Shown here: positions 32,901-46,234 of the stretch, piece by piece
Layout of the letters: every line of letters starts with the position of its first letter
Numbering within the stretch: the first letter of the stretch is position 1
Source: Bolinopsis microptera
Lineage: Eukaryota > Ctenophora > Tentaculata > Lobata > Bolinopsidae
NCBI RefSeq assembly: GCF_026151205.1
Contig: NC_087080.1
Span: 11,517,837 to 11,581,836, forward strand
Length of the DNA stretch: 64,000 bases
Reading direction: 5' to 3'
Notes under the pieces: model-generated
What the model was told of the DNA's origin: nothing
Database searches by the model: none
Seen by the model: the letters and a program-made list of their open reading frames with translations, nothing else
Made by a program: the position numbers and the translations under genes

Positions 32901-35900
32901 GACAGTTACCATCTGGATCAGCTTGATCCGGAGTGCTACCATCCGGGTGAAGTACACGGAGATGTTAGAAATACAGTTGATGAGAGGAAGCACCACCACC
33001 ACTATTAGCTTCAGATACCCCGTCTTGGGAGAGGTGGTGTTGGTGTAGAAGATGAAGAGGTATACGAGGTAAGGGAGGTTGAGGATCACGTGGAGAAAAG
33101 CCATGATGAGAACTGTTATCGTTACTTTGGTCTTAGTGGAGAGGCCTGGCACGTGGATCTTACCAAGCACTTGGTTACCTGGAAATAAGGCTCTATTAGT
33201 TGGGAGATTGAGTACCCGCCGAAAATACCTATTGAGAGAAAATTGCTCTAGCTCAAGGTTATGTAGGCATATAAAAAGGGTAAAATGAAATAAAAGATTT
33301 ATCGATAGATTGTTTTTCAATGAAGACCGCGAAAAACCCTGTACCTGATTTGATGAACACTAGAGCACTGACCACCATGAATTTATCTGCCACAACAGGT
33401 AGCGCAAACTCCAAAACATCCAACGTAAAATACACCGCCTTAAACACTGTACTATTAGTTTTAAAAACAGAGTTACTTGAAGTCAAGTCACATGATTCCA
33501 CTGTGTACCCTCTCATAGCAATTGGAACAATACCTTGTATTAGTAACACCACCAGATAGCAAATAGTAGGGATGTAAATATTAGCTGCCCGCAGATACTT
33601 GAACTGATACATCAGAGTCACAATCCTACATGCCAGTATCCACATCACCAGAAAGTTTGTCATCCGCCTGCTGACGCTCCACACAAAGGTCCAAATACTG
33701 CACCCTGTGGGACTCCTTAAATAGCCGGTGCCAGTGAACAGGGATAACTCTAGCGGTAGAAGCAGCACTAGGATTATGAGGTCGTTGAAACTAATGAAGA
33801 TGTAGCTGAGGGCTGAGGGGGTTTTCCTGTGCGCTAGAAAGTATTTGAGAGCAATAATGTTGCCAGTTACACAAGTCAGGGTACAAAGAAGGAGGATGCT
33901 TCCTCCGAGGGGACTGTACACTTCTAGGTTTGCTGGCAGGTTCCTATTTGTCATAACCCTGCAAATTTAAATTTGGTTAGTCAGATATTTCAAATAGAAA
34001 ACAGTATAGTTGCAGAACAAGTGATATATCTTGTGGAGTGTGGACCATAAACATGATAGACTGACAGATGTCAAATGTATTTGGTCTACAAAATAATATC
34101 GTTTAATCTGCGCAAAGGGACAGCGCATTATATCGAAAATGCCGTTTCTCCAGTGCAGTTACTCCCTAAAATGCATGTTGAGTAATGTCGAGGAGTTCTG
34201 AAATACAAGTTGTCAATATCTGAATTCTCAACAACAACTGTCATAACATATAACCAAATAGGTTATGCCAAGTTTGGTTGTTAAACACAATTCAGTGCCG
34301 TCTGGATAACGTCAAGAAGCAGATCAAAGTGTGACGTAACACAGATAATGACAAGGTAACAAGCAAGAACAGCGCCTAAATCTCCACTGATAAGTGATTT
34401 TGATGTCGGTCTTAGCAAGGTCTAGTAGCTACAAAACGCAGATCAATGCAATGCTCATTTCCCGACGTGATTATTGATTGAACGACAACGGGATTATAGG
34501 GGTTGCAACTTGAGGTGACACATTGACACTTAACAATTACCAGGCATCTCATTTTATGAGAGCTGTCTTATGAGTTATGACTCCTTGATATTCGTCTCTG
34601 ATGATTATATTATGCAAGATGCACAACGTATTATATCCATGGCATGGCGCCTTGCAAGTTAATGAATCTATCAACCATTTACTTTACTCAAACGCGTTAA
34701 TTTATCACAGGTGCCTGCTCTTAAGATCATGAAGATCCTAATATCAGAAATATTATATAGATTCTAATCCTTCAGGATTTACTGAAATACATTAAATTCA
34801 ATATAATTGCAACTAGAACCCACCAATATATCTAGCTACGTTCTCAATATCACCCAGTAAAGTCCTGTCCTTTTTATTTGGTCTATACTTAAATGTAATA
34901 AATACGCTGGGAGGAGAAAGTGATGTCTTGAACACGTCCTCCCCCATAACATGACTAGAATATCCAATACCAAGCTGTGACAGTATCAATGATGGGAATG
35001 TTACAGATTCTCAAGGTGCCACGCACATTGTCAGGTTAAGGAGCATAGCGGGTAGTCTGGCAAATAATTTCAAATCTAATTGTTCACCATATAATATCTC
35101 CACTTTAAATTTCATTTCTTATTTCATTATAAAGCTTTGTCCGGTGTCACGTGGGGGTTAAGGGCATGTCACGTGGTAGTATACGTCTGAACATTACTGT
35201 AGTATTGCTGTAATATAAGGAGAATATCCTGAGATTAAATCGGGACAAATTATTACACTGTACCTTGATTTATAATGTGCCAAATTGAGTTGTAAGAAAT
35301 GGGCATATTTCATTAAGCGTAAGTAAGTAAGTAGCATTGGCTAGTGGAGATGAAACATACTTCATCCATTATCGGGCTTTCATCATTTCTCTTTATAATT
35401 ATATTATTCCAAAATATAAAAAACATTTTTGATAATATCAATCTTGTATCCGAGCTAAAACCTCTTGGCAGTGCTACCTGACAAATAGATACCATATCAC
35501 TTACTCCCACAAAAACACAAAAGAAACACACGATAGGATACAACTGAGACCTGAAATGGTAGAACAGGGTTTTAAATGAAGTTAGTTATGAGTAATCGTG
35601 TTGACGCTACTACAGTGGCAGCTCTCTCGCTTTAACGTCACAAATATGTCGTGTCTTCTATTAATATCCTGATCAAATATGCCACGTGCTTTGGTACCTC
35701 GCGTGTTTTGTACAGTGAACTCAGAACAATTGAAACTTCCATGACGTTAGGTTACAGACAGGTGTTAAATTCGAATTTCTGGGTGAACATAAAGGTTGAT
35801 ACTGATAGTTCTTGTGGTTGAAATTAGCGACACGGATTATTCCATTTTAGATAGAATATTCCAGGGGTTGCTGGGCCATTGGTGCCTGACGCACTTGCAG

Positions 35901-38900
35901 GGGTGGTTAGATATAGATAGTTTAATATTACCAAATGAGCAGTTGTAATTTTACAGTTAAACTAGGGTAAATTACTCAAATCTCAATTTCGCTACTTTAT
36001 TATCAATTATCAATTATAATTTATTCGTAAACTCTGGGTGTTGTGCAAAGGGCTACAGCTAAACATGATATTATGTCATAGCAATACTAATTTTTCTGTT
36101 TCCATCAATTGCAATCCAAAATTAAATCACGAATAAGATTAATACCGGCTAACAGAAACAGTCAACAAAAATTATAAACATTAGCAAACTATCGCAAAAT
36201 GGCAGCTGTTCAACTAATGAGACTAGATTGTAATCTGGCTCATCAATTGACAAATTAAAGCACAATAGACAAATTATAGCACAATCTGTGTAACCTCTAT
36301 AATCTAACTTGCCTGGCGTGAAACAGGCCAATTAATGCTAATGTATAAATTCAATCGTGTGTCAATGTATTGTCGTTATGATGTGCGTGGTAACTATCTG
36401 GTTACTATCTTTATAGATATTATTATATGACCTTAAATGACCCTCCGTTCAACATCTAATACCAACTTATCAGACAAGGGGGAACATCATCATAACTATT
36501 TAGGAATATCTTGTTATTCGCTGACAACTCAACAACAATTTGCTGCGCATTGATTCGGGGTCTGTTTATTAGTTGATAAGTATTAATAAAACAATTATGT
36601 TATAATGCTTTTTGCCCACAGGGAGTGCTGAAGAGGCGACCACAACACTTCAGTTCCAAGAGAAAAGCTATAGAATGGATTCTAAAGAGTGGCCAACTGA
36701 GGAATAATGAGAGTGCTAGAGTAAGTTTTATTATTAAAATTTTGTAGACTTGTCCAGATCCAGTCTTAATCTTAAATTGGACATAACTCACTAGCTAAAG
36801 TAGCTCTGATACGTTGGACTAGAACCTGTAAGACTGGCCTCCAGCTCGCCATTTTTGAGATTCAAGCATATCGAGGATGTTCAAAAGGTGCAGGATATTC
36901 ACGTCGGGACAAAATACCGGTGGCAATTATTTCGTGGGCCCTAACATGACTCGTTCAGATCCAGTCTTAACCTTAAGTTGGACATAACTTACTAGCTATG
37001 AAAATTGTACAATGTACCTCTAAGTGTTATCTTATCTGCTATATGCTGCATAGTTGAATATTGCTGTAGATCAAAATGTCGATTATATCGTCAGGTTAAA
37101 TCGAGCATTCTGTTGACGTTGTTCGGTGAGCAATTGTTTTACAATAAAACATGATTTAATTTAGCCGGGGAAAATAGTTTTATCAGGTTTTAAGTTCACA
37201 AAACATTGTTATTTCCGATTATCTTACCAATCTTTTAATTCGTAAGAAGTTATGTAAGTATAACATAAACGCCGAGCGGCAGAACTAAAGCCAACAGGGA
37301 ACTGGTGATATACTAAATCCTCAAATTTGCATAAGATGATCGTGCCCCCGACGATATAGTTACGTAGGTGGCTGGTTGATTTAACAGATTCTGACATATT
37401 ACCGCTCGTGGCTCTCTCCGTCGCCTCTTGGTTCAGTTGGTTGACTCCACTTCCTTTTTCAAGGATATCAATACAATCAGACAGATTTGACAGGAAATCT
37501 TGGCCTTGACTAATAACTTTTGATGGTGATTTTCAATTTAAAGGGTTTCTGGTTAACCGACCACATAGTGACTCTAATTTGACCATATCTGACATTTCAT
37601 TTTAAAACCGTTTACCGGCCTTTATAAATTATATATAATATAAATTATAATGAACTTTATGGTATTCTCTTTTACAAAGTTTTTAAAATAAAGGAAGGAC
37701 ACGAAAAAGAGGCTTGGACGTAGGGAAGTAAGTATAATCAAAGAACTTTTTTTTCATCAAAGAAATGAAATCTACATTCAAATACTGATCGGTAAACGGA
37801 AGCCTAATAATCTAGATCAGGCATTTTATGACTGACGTCTGACACGTTGTATAACGTTGATAACTGAGATTGACAGTAAAATACACGGAAATTTACCAAA
37901 AATGACCGTAAATACTCGAAACTGCAGAAAGGACGTTGTAACAATAAGGATTGTATGCACTTTCAAGATGATTTTCAATGGTAATTCGACACTTTTTTTC
38001 TAGATACTGATCTTTTACATAAGTACATGGATTTCAAAAGTCCTCGTGACGATAATTAATTACCATTTCATTTGGGAATATGCAATGGAGCTAAAAACGA
38101 ACAAATCCGTCTCTGGAAATTTGTAATCTGACGTTAACTGTCGTCCACGTAGTATTTTGCTAATTTTGATTTCATCATCCAAAATGAATGAATGTGTCAG
38201 TTTTGCTTAGAAGCTTAAGATCGAATTAGAATTTAAGGAGATTAAATTAAATCGAATTTATGATTAATCTTTCAAAAATTATGCCAGCACGTATTAAAAC
38301 GCTTCGGTGCTTTTCAAAATTAAACACTGATTGAGAAAAAATACGCAGAGGAACCATGAAATCTTATGACCTATTGGGAAAATCAAAACTGCGATTCACC
38401 GTAAACCCCGATTTACCGTACTATTTTCCATTCCCCAAATCAGGGTACTACTGCATTCATTATTTCAGCGGCTTGAAGATTATATTAACTCTATAACTGA
38501 CACATTCGCCTATTTTCAGGTGAGCATGGGCGCACAGTTAAAACCATACAAAAAGAAAGAGAAAGAGAATGTGGCGGGTGAGGAAGGCTCGCTAACTGCG
38601 GTACAGGAAGAAGGAGATGAGGAGAATGAGGAAACAACTGAGAATGGGTACACTTGGAGGGTCAGTCAACTTATAAAACTTACACGAGTGTAAAACACTG
38701 GTACAGTCCAACAAAACGAGACATGAGCCTGGCGAATTAAAAAACGTGGCGCGGATCATTTTGTTGCACGTTCATGTGTACATGATGCTTGGGCGCCCAA
38801 ACACATTTGCATACGTGAACTAAACTGAACATTCAACAAAAACTGCCCGAACTATGACCAACGGCATTAAAAGCACTACTGCATGTCACCAAAAAAGCCA

Positions 38901-41900
38901 CTTAAAACTATTTTACACTCAATATATTTGAAGACTTTGACATTGTGCGTCATGAAGAGAACTCTATAACAGGCCATATTATTTAACGTCTGAGCCTCTA
39001 AGGTGTCTTTATCACAAGTTCCACCACCCGCTACTTACACACGTACTATGTCACCAATACTTCGTTTATTAAGGGCTTCTAATGCTGAATGCAAGGTTAG
39101 CTCTACTGTTCTACTCCTTATTGCTACTTTTCCTGGTTACTGTAACCACTGCTAGTCCTCAAATTCCTCCTACTAAAATAGAACCTGATCGTTATATCGT
39201 CTGGACACAATAAAATTACATTAATGAATAATTTTCGAGTAAGCTTGTTCGAGACAAAATCTCGACATGTTTTGAGTTCATCTGGTTCCCAAAAGGCGGC
39301 GGTGGCTACGAAACAGAACATCGCTGCAAACAAACCTCGTCAAACAACATAATATGTACTTTATCATAAGATCTTCAAAGTTGAGCTATATAAGTAGTGA
39401 TCTCGCCTTCAACTTCCTCTCGCATTAACACTGCAGTGTGCAGAGAGACTCTTAAACCATTAGCAAGAATTGTTTCCGCCGCCAATAATTGGTTAGGAGA
39501 TGAATCAAATTGCTGCTTAACCAATAAAATATAACCAATATATAATAAGATCACTGCCCTCCGATCAACACCCAATAAGAAGGCAGTGTTGCGGCAATTA
39601 CCCAATCAGAAGGTATTGCCCAACAAAACAGGAAGGCTCGGCGACAAAACATATTCTCTGACTGAGATTCACGGGGTGAGTTATCCGGTGAGTTATGTGT
39701 GGTGATCACTTACCTTGGTAACCATGGTAACCATGGTAGCCACTGTAACCATGGTAATCATAGTAGCCATGGTTTTTATCTAACGACGCATGATTTCACG
39801 TGAGTTGTGACCACCAAAACTCCATCGAATCCACGAAACTGAGAAACTACCAAACTATCATACTATGTGGTTACCAGGACAATTGTCGTAGAACACCTTA
39901 CATGGCCTGCAAATCACTGCTTCTACTTCCACAAATTGACACCTTCAAATTGGACAGCTGTTGTTGTGATGTTCTGTAATTTCTATAAACTTTTGAGAAA
40001 ACAAGACGACCGAATACAAACAAATCTAGCAAAGCTATTTCAAGACTGCCATAGGAAACGCTCGAATACATCATTCGATATCATTACAAGTACATATTTA
40101 GCTCTTTATTGCCATTCTTCTTGACTTAAGAAAGGGCGGCGACCTTTTAACGGAGACAAAACTTCTTGGGTGTCCCGACGAAAAATGCCAATTATGGCCG
40201 AGACTTAAGAAACTGCAAATCTTCCATTTGTGGGTTTTCTAAAGAGTAGCAATTAAAAGTAGGACGAATTAGGGCACACTGAACCACAACTAAAGTTGCT
40301 TGCCCGTGTAAACTTTATGGTTAATATAGTAGCACTAAGATACTACACTTAGTTGATGATTCCGGCTCAACCAGTACTATTACTAAATTTTGACCGGGAT
40401 AAAACTAGTAATACCATGATATGAGACAAGATAAACGCAATCTTAGGACGCGAGGAAGACTACAACACCTCGGACAACATTAAATATATCACTAAATTAA
40501 TTACACTACTAGATAAGGAACTGTTGACGAGAACAACTAGCAGGACAAACATACCGGCTGCTGTACAGCTAACATGGTTACCATGATAACCACTGTATCT
40601 ATGGAGCAGCAGGTGCAGTTACTTATGTCACGTGACATACAGTTACCATGACCACACCGTCTCTACAACTCGTCATTTTTACTTATATTACTGCCTCTCA
40701 AAATGACGGGTGTCTTGATAGATAACACAGAATTAGTAGTTACCATGGCAACCAACGCAATTATATTGATTTATTCATGACAAATAATGATTGGTTGATC
40801 AGATGAGAAATATTGGAATTATAATGGCGAATTATAACGTAAAATAAGAACAATCAACAAGTAGTGCTAATAGTAATCGAGAGTTTGGTACGAACATTAA
40901 ACAGATCTAATGCCGTGGCTTTATAATTGCCCCTCCCCGCCCCGCCCTCCACTACAATAAGTAACAACAAAAGAAACGTTATCTGTCGAAGAACTACATT
41001 TTTCATCAAACCATCTAAAGGTCCTGCACAGTTCGAACCCCGATGAGCTTAGATTTAGGATGAGCTTTAATATCACGCTAATGCGACATAGACCTTCCCT
41101 GAAATACGTCGACATCATTTAGCTCCATTTGTCAAGTTTAAGGAAGGTTTTAGAAGGGAGGCAGAATGCAGATTGCATGTGTGCAGTGGCTTTAAATCAG
41201 CTGTCAAAGTTGCACAATCACTTTAGTGAGCAACACCCTGTTGCGAAGACATGTGACAGTACCGTCTATTTAGCTTCGAACTGTGATCTTAAGAGGGCCA
41301 GTTCTAGTATATTAGTATCTACAATTATTATCTAATTGCTCCCAGCTTAACAAAATGTCAAGATAATGTCGCAATATTAACGGTTTATTGATGATCAACT
41401 TATTGTGTGGTTGAAGGTGGGGTACACTGGTGCTATCATGGCTATTTATAGTATTCTGAGACGGTTTATATTGCGTGGTTTAAACTATTCTGACGTACAA
41501 AAAGGGATAAAATGGCAACATTTGACAGCGTTTAATGGTTAGATTGTGTTATTCGTATCTCAGATTAATATACCGACTTTATATAGGCACAAACTTATTT
41601 AACAGTGAATGGCTTAAGATAGACAAATAAACGTTTCTTACTATCAAAATATCGAGGGAAAGACTATTAAAATCTGCGGTATCAGTGAAACTGGTTTTAT
41701 TGGTCGATGGATTGATTTTTTTTGTAACGTCGTGAAAGTAAGCATTTAAGGATTAATGATAAATTTAGCCTTAATAATCCTGGACCAGGCAAAAGTCCTG
41801 CTCACATTGGGACGTCCGCTCGGTTTCTCGATGTAATCCGACTTATATGGTCCTAAATAACACTAATTACTCGGGTACACTTTTTCACCAGTGGGGCATT

Positions 41901-44900
41901 TCTCGGAATCACGCCCTTTTTGACCGCACCCATATCGCGACCCCAACTATAAATTATCTCGGCTTCTGATTGAGATACAGACCTCAGGCATGAACCAAAA
42001 TGTGCCCAGGATGCATGTTTATATTAGTGCTATGAAGATACTTAAGGCCTAAGAGACTTATTTTTTGAGAAATCGCCAAAAATCCGATTTTACTATATAA
42101 CAGCCTCGCAAGTAACAATTATTACATTTATTTCAAGATATCTCAGCTTCTGATTGGAGCTAAGCGCTCATCTTGGGCATTAAAATGGTCAGAATCATCA
42201 TATTAAGTGGGGTAGAGCATGGTTTTAAAGTCTTGAGACTTCAGGTTGTTGAGTTATTAGGTCAGATCCCATTTTTATGCTCTCGCGAGTAGCGATAGAT
42301 GCACTTATTTCAAGATATCTCAGCTTCTGATTGGAGCTAAGCGTTCATCGTGGACATTGAAATGGTCAGAATCATCACATTGAGTGGGGTAGAGCATAGT
42401 TTTAAAGTCTTTAGACTTCAGGTTGTTGAGTTATTAGGTCAGATCCCATTTTTACGCTCTCGCGAGTAGCGATTGATGCACTTATTTCAAGATATCTCAG
42501 CTTCTGATTGGAGCTAAGCGTTCATCTTGGGCATTGGAATGGTCAGAATCATCACATTGAGTGGGGTAGAGCATAGTTTTAAAGTCTTGACACTTCAGGT
42601 TGTTGAGTTATTAGGTCAGATCCCATTTTTACGCTCTCGCGAGTAGCGATTGCCAAGAAATATCAATAAAATTTCACTAAAACCTCTAGCCCTAGGAACA
42701 TTCATTACCCCACTTGATTTGATCATTCTGACCATTTTAATGCCCATGATAAGCGCTTAGCTTCAATCAGAAGCTGAGATATCTTGTAATAAGTGTGTCA
42801 ATCGCTACTCGCGAGAGTGTAAAAATATGTTGTAACCTCGCGAGATCATAAAAATGGGATCTGACCTAATAACTCAACAACCTGAAGTCTCAAGACTTTA
42901 AAACTATGCTCTACCCCACTTAATGTGATGATTCTGATCATTCCAATGCCCAAGATGCACGCTTAGCTCCAATCAGAAGCTGAGATATCTTGAAATAAGT
43001 GCATCAATCGTACTCGCGAGAGCTTAAAAATGGGATTTAACCTAATAATTCAACAACCTGAAGTCTCAAGACTTTAAAACTATGCTCTACCCCACTCAAT
43101 GTGATGATTCTGATCATTCCAATGCCCAAGATGAACGCTTAGCTCCAATCAGAAGCTGAGATATCTTGAAATAAGTGCATCAATCGCTACTCGCGAGAGC
43201 GTAAAAATGGGATCTGACCTAATAACTCAACAACCTGAAGTCTAAAGACTTTAAAACTATGCTCTACCCCACTCAATGTGATGATTCTGACCATTTCAAT
43301 GCCCAAGATGAACGCTTAGCTCCAATCAGAAGCTGAGATATCTTGAAATAAGTGCATCAATCGCTACTCGCGAGAGCATAAAAATGGGATCTGACCTAAT
43401 AACTCAACAACCTGAAGTCTCAAGAATTTAAAACCATGCTCTACCCCACTCAATATGATGATTTTGACCATTTTAATGCCCAAGATGAGCGATTAGCTCC
43501 AATCAGAAGCTGAGATATCTTGAAATAAGTGTAATAATTGTTACTGCGAGACTGTTATATAGTAAAATCGGACTTTTGGCGATTTCTCAAAAAATAAGTC
43601 TCTTAGGCCTTAAGTATCTTCATAGCACTAATATAAACATGCATCTTAGGCACATTTTGGTATTATATGTCTAAGGTCTGTATCTCAATCAGAAGCTGAG
43701 ATAATTTATAGTGGGGGTTGCGAAATGGGCGCGGTCAAAAAGGGCGTGATTCCGAGAAATGCCCCACTGGTGAAAAAGTGTACCCGAGTAATTAGTGTTA
43801 TTTAGGACCATATAAGTCGGATTACATCGAGAAACCGAGCGGACGTCCCAATGTGAGCAGGACTTTTGCCTGGTCCAGGATAATAATATAATAATAAAGT
43901 TAGATCCGATAAAAAATCTATTGATTATAATTTATATATTGGCACAATGTACCCTCGGCTCATGTTATTATCCAGTTACAATATCACCATACAGCTGTTT
44001 GGACTGAAGTAAAATAAGAATCAAGATTTAAACAATTAATTGATGTATTAATTAATAAAATCCCCGTCCAGGTAGACTTAGCCGCAAGTGAGAAATACTG
44101 GTCCGGCTGGTACAGTGGGATGAGCAAACTCTTTCTCTCAGTGCCCACCCCAAAACTACTCCTTTTAGCTGGACCTGATAGATTGGATACAGAGCTGACT
44201 CGCGCTCACATGCAGGTACAAATATACAGACAAACATACAAGCACAAACATACATACAAATAGACAGGCATACAATTAACATACAGACAAACGTACGAAC
44301 ATACAGAGACAAACGTAAAATATACATTCAAACAGGCATAATATGCAACTTGACCTTAATATCGCTTACGATATCAACAGACAATAATTCGGCTTTAACA
44401 AAGGCTGCTCGACAGAAGCGGCCCTACATAAAGTTACTCACACTATTGAACGTAGAATAGCTAAGATTTTGTCTTAGTTTTTTTATGATTTTTATAGACA
44501 TAGATGGAGCCTTTGATAACGTCTCTTTCAAAGCCATCTCTGAAACTATCAAGGCCACGAAAGTGGACCTGGCCACAGCACTGTGGATTATCAAAATGGT
44601 TATTAACCGTTTCATTACTAATATACTATAAATAGATAACTCCGGCAACCTCCCTCAGAGTTGCCATACCCCAGAGGCAGACAGAACATCCTCGTGCTAT
44701 CCTTCCGTGGGCTATCTAGGTCCAGCCTCCGACCTCTCTTTAGAAAAATAAAAAATACACCCAGACAACATACACTGACATACTAAAAACATCGCGTTGA
44801 AACAAAAGGAAGAGGAGTTAAGCTGATTATGATATTGATACTCTTCAAAGCATTTGCAATTAGGCCGATAAATTCTGTTCCTTTATATTAAGTGCAATGT

Positions 44901-45317
44901 GAGTAATTGTACGCTGGGAGGAATTAGATAAAACGACAAATTAATAAAGACGAAAAGTGAAGTTATAATTTAAGTTGTCATTTAATGCAACGTGATCCTA
45001 TAAATGGTTTCGCGATTACTATTCTTACGAATTTTCGTACATTTTTCGTAAATCCTTTATATATCTAAGATAAAGTACCAAATCTCGAATCTATGTATAT
45101 TTCACTGTAAAATTTAGGGGGAAGGTTCCAAGTTCAATTAACGACAACCAAGTTTCTACTCCAGGGGAAGTTCCAGGTCCAGATGTTCAACACTGCTGGA
45201 CACAGCGTTCAGGAGGATCTACCGGAGAAGGTAGCTGACGTGGTCAGTTCCTTCCTCGTGAGACAGCGTTTTGCTCAGGGGAGTTACAACCCTCAGACTA
45301 TAAGACCCTGCTGTTAG
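29968..45317 (+). CDS. PPME1: Protein phosphatase methylesterase 1
   Basis: Nine exons give 407 aa: 29968-30097, 30218-30369, 30563-30694, 31437-31615, 31784-31877, 36622-36720, 38520-38660, 44072-44215 and 45165-45317. It is an alpha/beta hydrolase that removes the C-terminal methyl ester of PP2A catalytic subunit and also inactivates the phosphatase. Visible landmarks: LCLHGGGHSSLSWALFTAEL (oxyanion region), ILMGHSMGGAVAV with the nucleophile Ser, IDVVEGSAMDALSAMQ with the acidic residue, the charged insert KKKEKEN..EEGDEENEE, LLLLAGPDRLD, and FNTAGHSVQEDLPEKVADVV with the catalytic His. Human PPME1 is 386 aa. The exon 2 start at 30218 is chosen because it restores phase. Introns 5 and 7 (4.7 and 5.4 kb) carry an antisense GPCR and a foldback transposon. 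Confidence 0.95.
30735..31240 (-). repeat. Interspersed repeat family, copy 2 (in PPME1 intron 3)
   Basis: Reverse complement of the repeat at 28000-28425, with the same order of blocks but diverged and slightly longer at its 28-kb-proximal end. Confidence 0.75.
32577..33954 (-). CDS. Class A-like G-protein-coupled receptor
   Basis: Two exons, 33954-33345 and 33178-32577, give 403 aa through a phase-1 intron (AAATCAG|GTACAG). Hydrophobic segments in order: LGGSILLLCTLTCVTGNIIAL (TM1, ending in GN), LSYIFISFNDLIILVLLLPLEL (TM2), RMTNFLVMWILACRIVTLMYQFKY (TM3, with a Cys before it in TGCSIWTF), IPTICYLVVLLIQGIVPIA (TM4), AVYFTLDVLEFALPVVADKFMVV (TM5), TITVLIMAFLHVILNLPYLVYLF (TM6, with NLPY) and LIVVVVLPLINCISNISVYF (TM7, NISVY for NPxxY). 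Glycosylation sites NST are in loop 2. The tail is long and polar. The ligand is unknown; it most resembles peptide-receptor-like orphans of invertebrates. The gene lies antisense in PPME1 intron 5. Confidence 0.85.
33960..36620. other. PPME1 intron 5, right part; no gene recognised
   Basis: GPCR upstream region plus unannotated AT-rich intron. Short open frames on both strands have no recognisable content. Confidence 0.45.
36721..38519. other. PPME1 intron 6; nothing recognised
   Basis: AT-rich. The phrase AGATCCAGTCTTAA..TTAAGTTGGACATAACTYACTAGCTA occurs twice (about 36756 and 36957), a short diverged direct repeat. Confidence 0.45.
38661..41770. other. PPME1 intron 7, left part; GGTAACCAT-rich tracts
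   Basis: No gene recognised. 39715-39775 is made of degenerate tandem GGTAACCAT units, and similar GTTACCATGRTAACC sequence recurs at about 40574-40598 and 40738-40752. Confidence 0.5.
41775..43885. mobile_element. 2.1-kb foldback element with tandem-repeat arms
   Basis: The two ends are long inverted repeats: TCCTGGACCAGGCAAAAGTC at the left is mirrored at 43878-43859. The arms continue through GTGGGGCATTTCTCGG and TCTCRGCTTCTGATTG. The inner parts of both arms are tandem arrays of a unit of about 178 bp containing TTTCAAGATATCTCAGCTTC, GAGTGGGGTAGAGCATAG and CTCTCGCGAGTAGCGAT: three units in the left arm (starting near 42115, 42300, 42478) and five in the right (near 42777, 42981, 43157, 43335, 43511). 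A spacer of about 90 bp separates the arms near 42650-42740. No ORF is present. It has the structure of a foldback transposon and sits in PPME1 intron 7. Confidence 0.88.
44218..44335 (+). repeat. ACATACA-type degenerate microsatellite
   Basis: Tandem ACATACAGACAA/ACATACAAATAGACA units immediately after the donor of PPME1 exon 8. Confidence 0.75.
44380..44640 (+). mobile_element. LINE reverse transcriptase fragment
   Basis: FNKGCSTEAALHKVTHTIERRIAKIL, then after a frame change FIDIDGAFDNVSFKAISETI. This is RT with the G.ST..AL motif and the D.EGAFD catalytic block (here IDGAFD). A stop in the middle and a sharp end mark it as dead. It lies in PPME1 intron 8. Confidence 0.85.
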
Positions 45318-45600
45318 ACAAACTTCCTTATATGGGCATAGCTCTGTATTTCTGCCGGTAGGAACCCTTACTCGTTTTTATGAGGTACTCATCGATTGTA
45401 AAAAAAGATATCAGAAAAAACTGAGCAGAGAATTGTTTGCCAATCCCAAGCAAACCGAACCTCGCTCGATCGTATGTTAAAAGTCGGAATATTTTTGACG
45501 AGTCTGTGAGAAGGCTGTGAAAAGTGATGAAGAGCAAACAAAATAATAGCAAGAGTCTTAAAAAATACTTAATAGTGTGACATCACAACTCAACTCAGAA

Positions 45601-45660
45601 CTCAAGATATGACGTCACTAATCAGGATATGACGTCACTAATCAGGATATAAGATGAGTC
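45601..45660. promoter_or_regulatory. Tandem CRE-like sites upstream of UBL5
   Basis: A 20-bp unit containing TGACGTCACTAATCAGGATA is repeated in tandem, with the CREB/ATF palindrome at 45610 and 45630, followed at once by GGATATAAG, a TATA-like sequence. It is about 600 bp before the UBL5 start. Promoter role is inferred. Confidence 0.55.
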
Positions 45661-46234
45661 TGGGCGGAGAGTAAAAGAGAGAAATACTACAAGAAGACTG
45701 TACAGGAGCGGTCTGTGTACTAGCTACGTTGTATTGTACTGCAGAGCGACCTGATTAATTGCTACTCGTCGCCTCATTAAAACTTACTGCTTGCAGACGA
45801 TACGAAGCTTCCTTATTTGGGCATAGCTTAGTGCATCCTTATATGGGCAAAGCTTGCTTATATGGCTAATATTTCCCATACTTATACGATACCTTGGTAT
45901 TTGTGAATGAGGCCAGAGCTGCAGTCATCAGCATTTTAAATATTCCAAGTTTGAAAATGATCTGTTTAGTAATATTTAATTTATTCGTTGTTGTAAATAT
46001 TTTATATTGTTCAATATTGATGTTGATTAGTGTGTTATTTTTCTAACTGACTGTATTGTTCATTTTTCATCACAACCAATTATTGAATTATTATTTAAAG
46101 TTTGTTGATATCTAATATTCCCAATTTTTCTATTTTATCCGATTGATGCATCAGTAAACGGTATTTACTGATAATATAAATATTACGACAATAACTAATA
46201 ACATATCAACTAATCACCAACCCACTGTAGCAGT

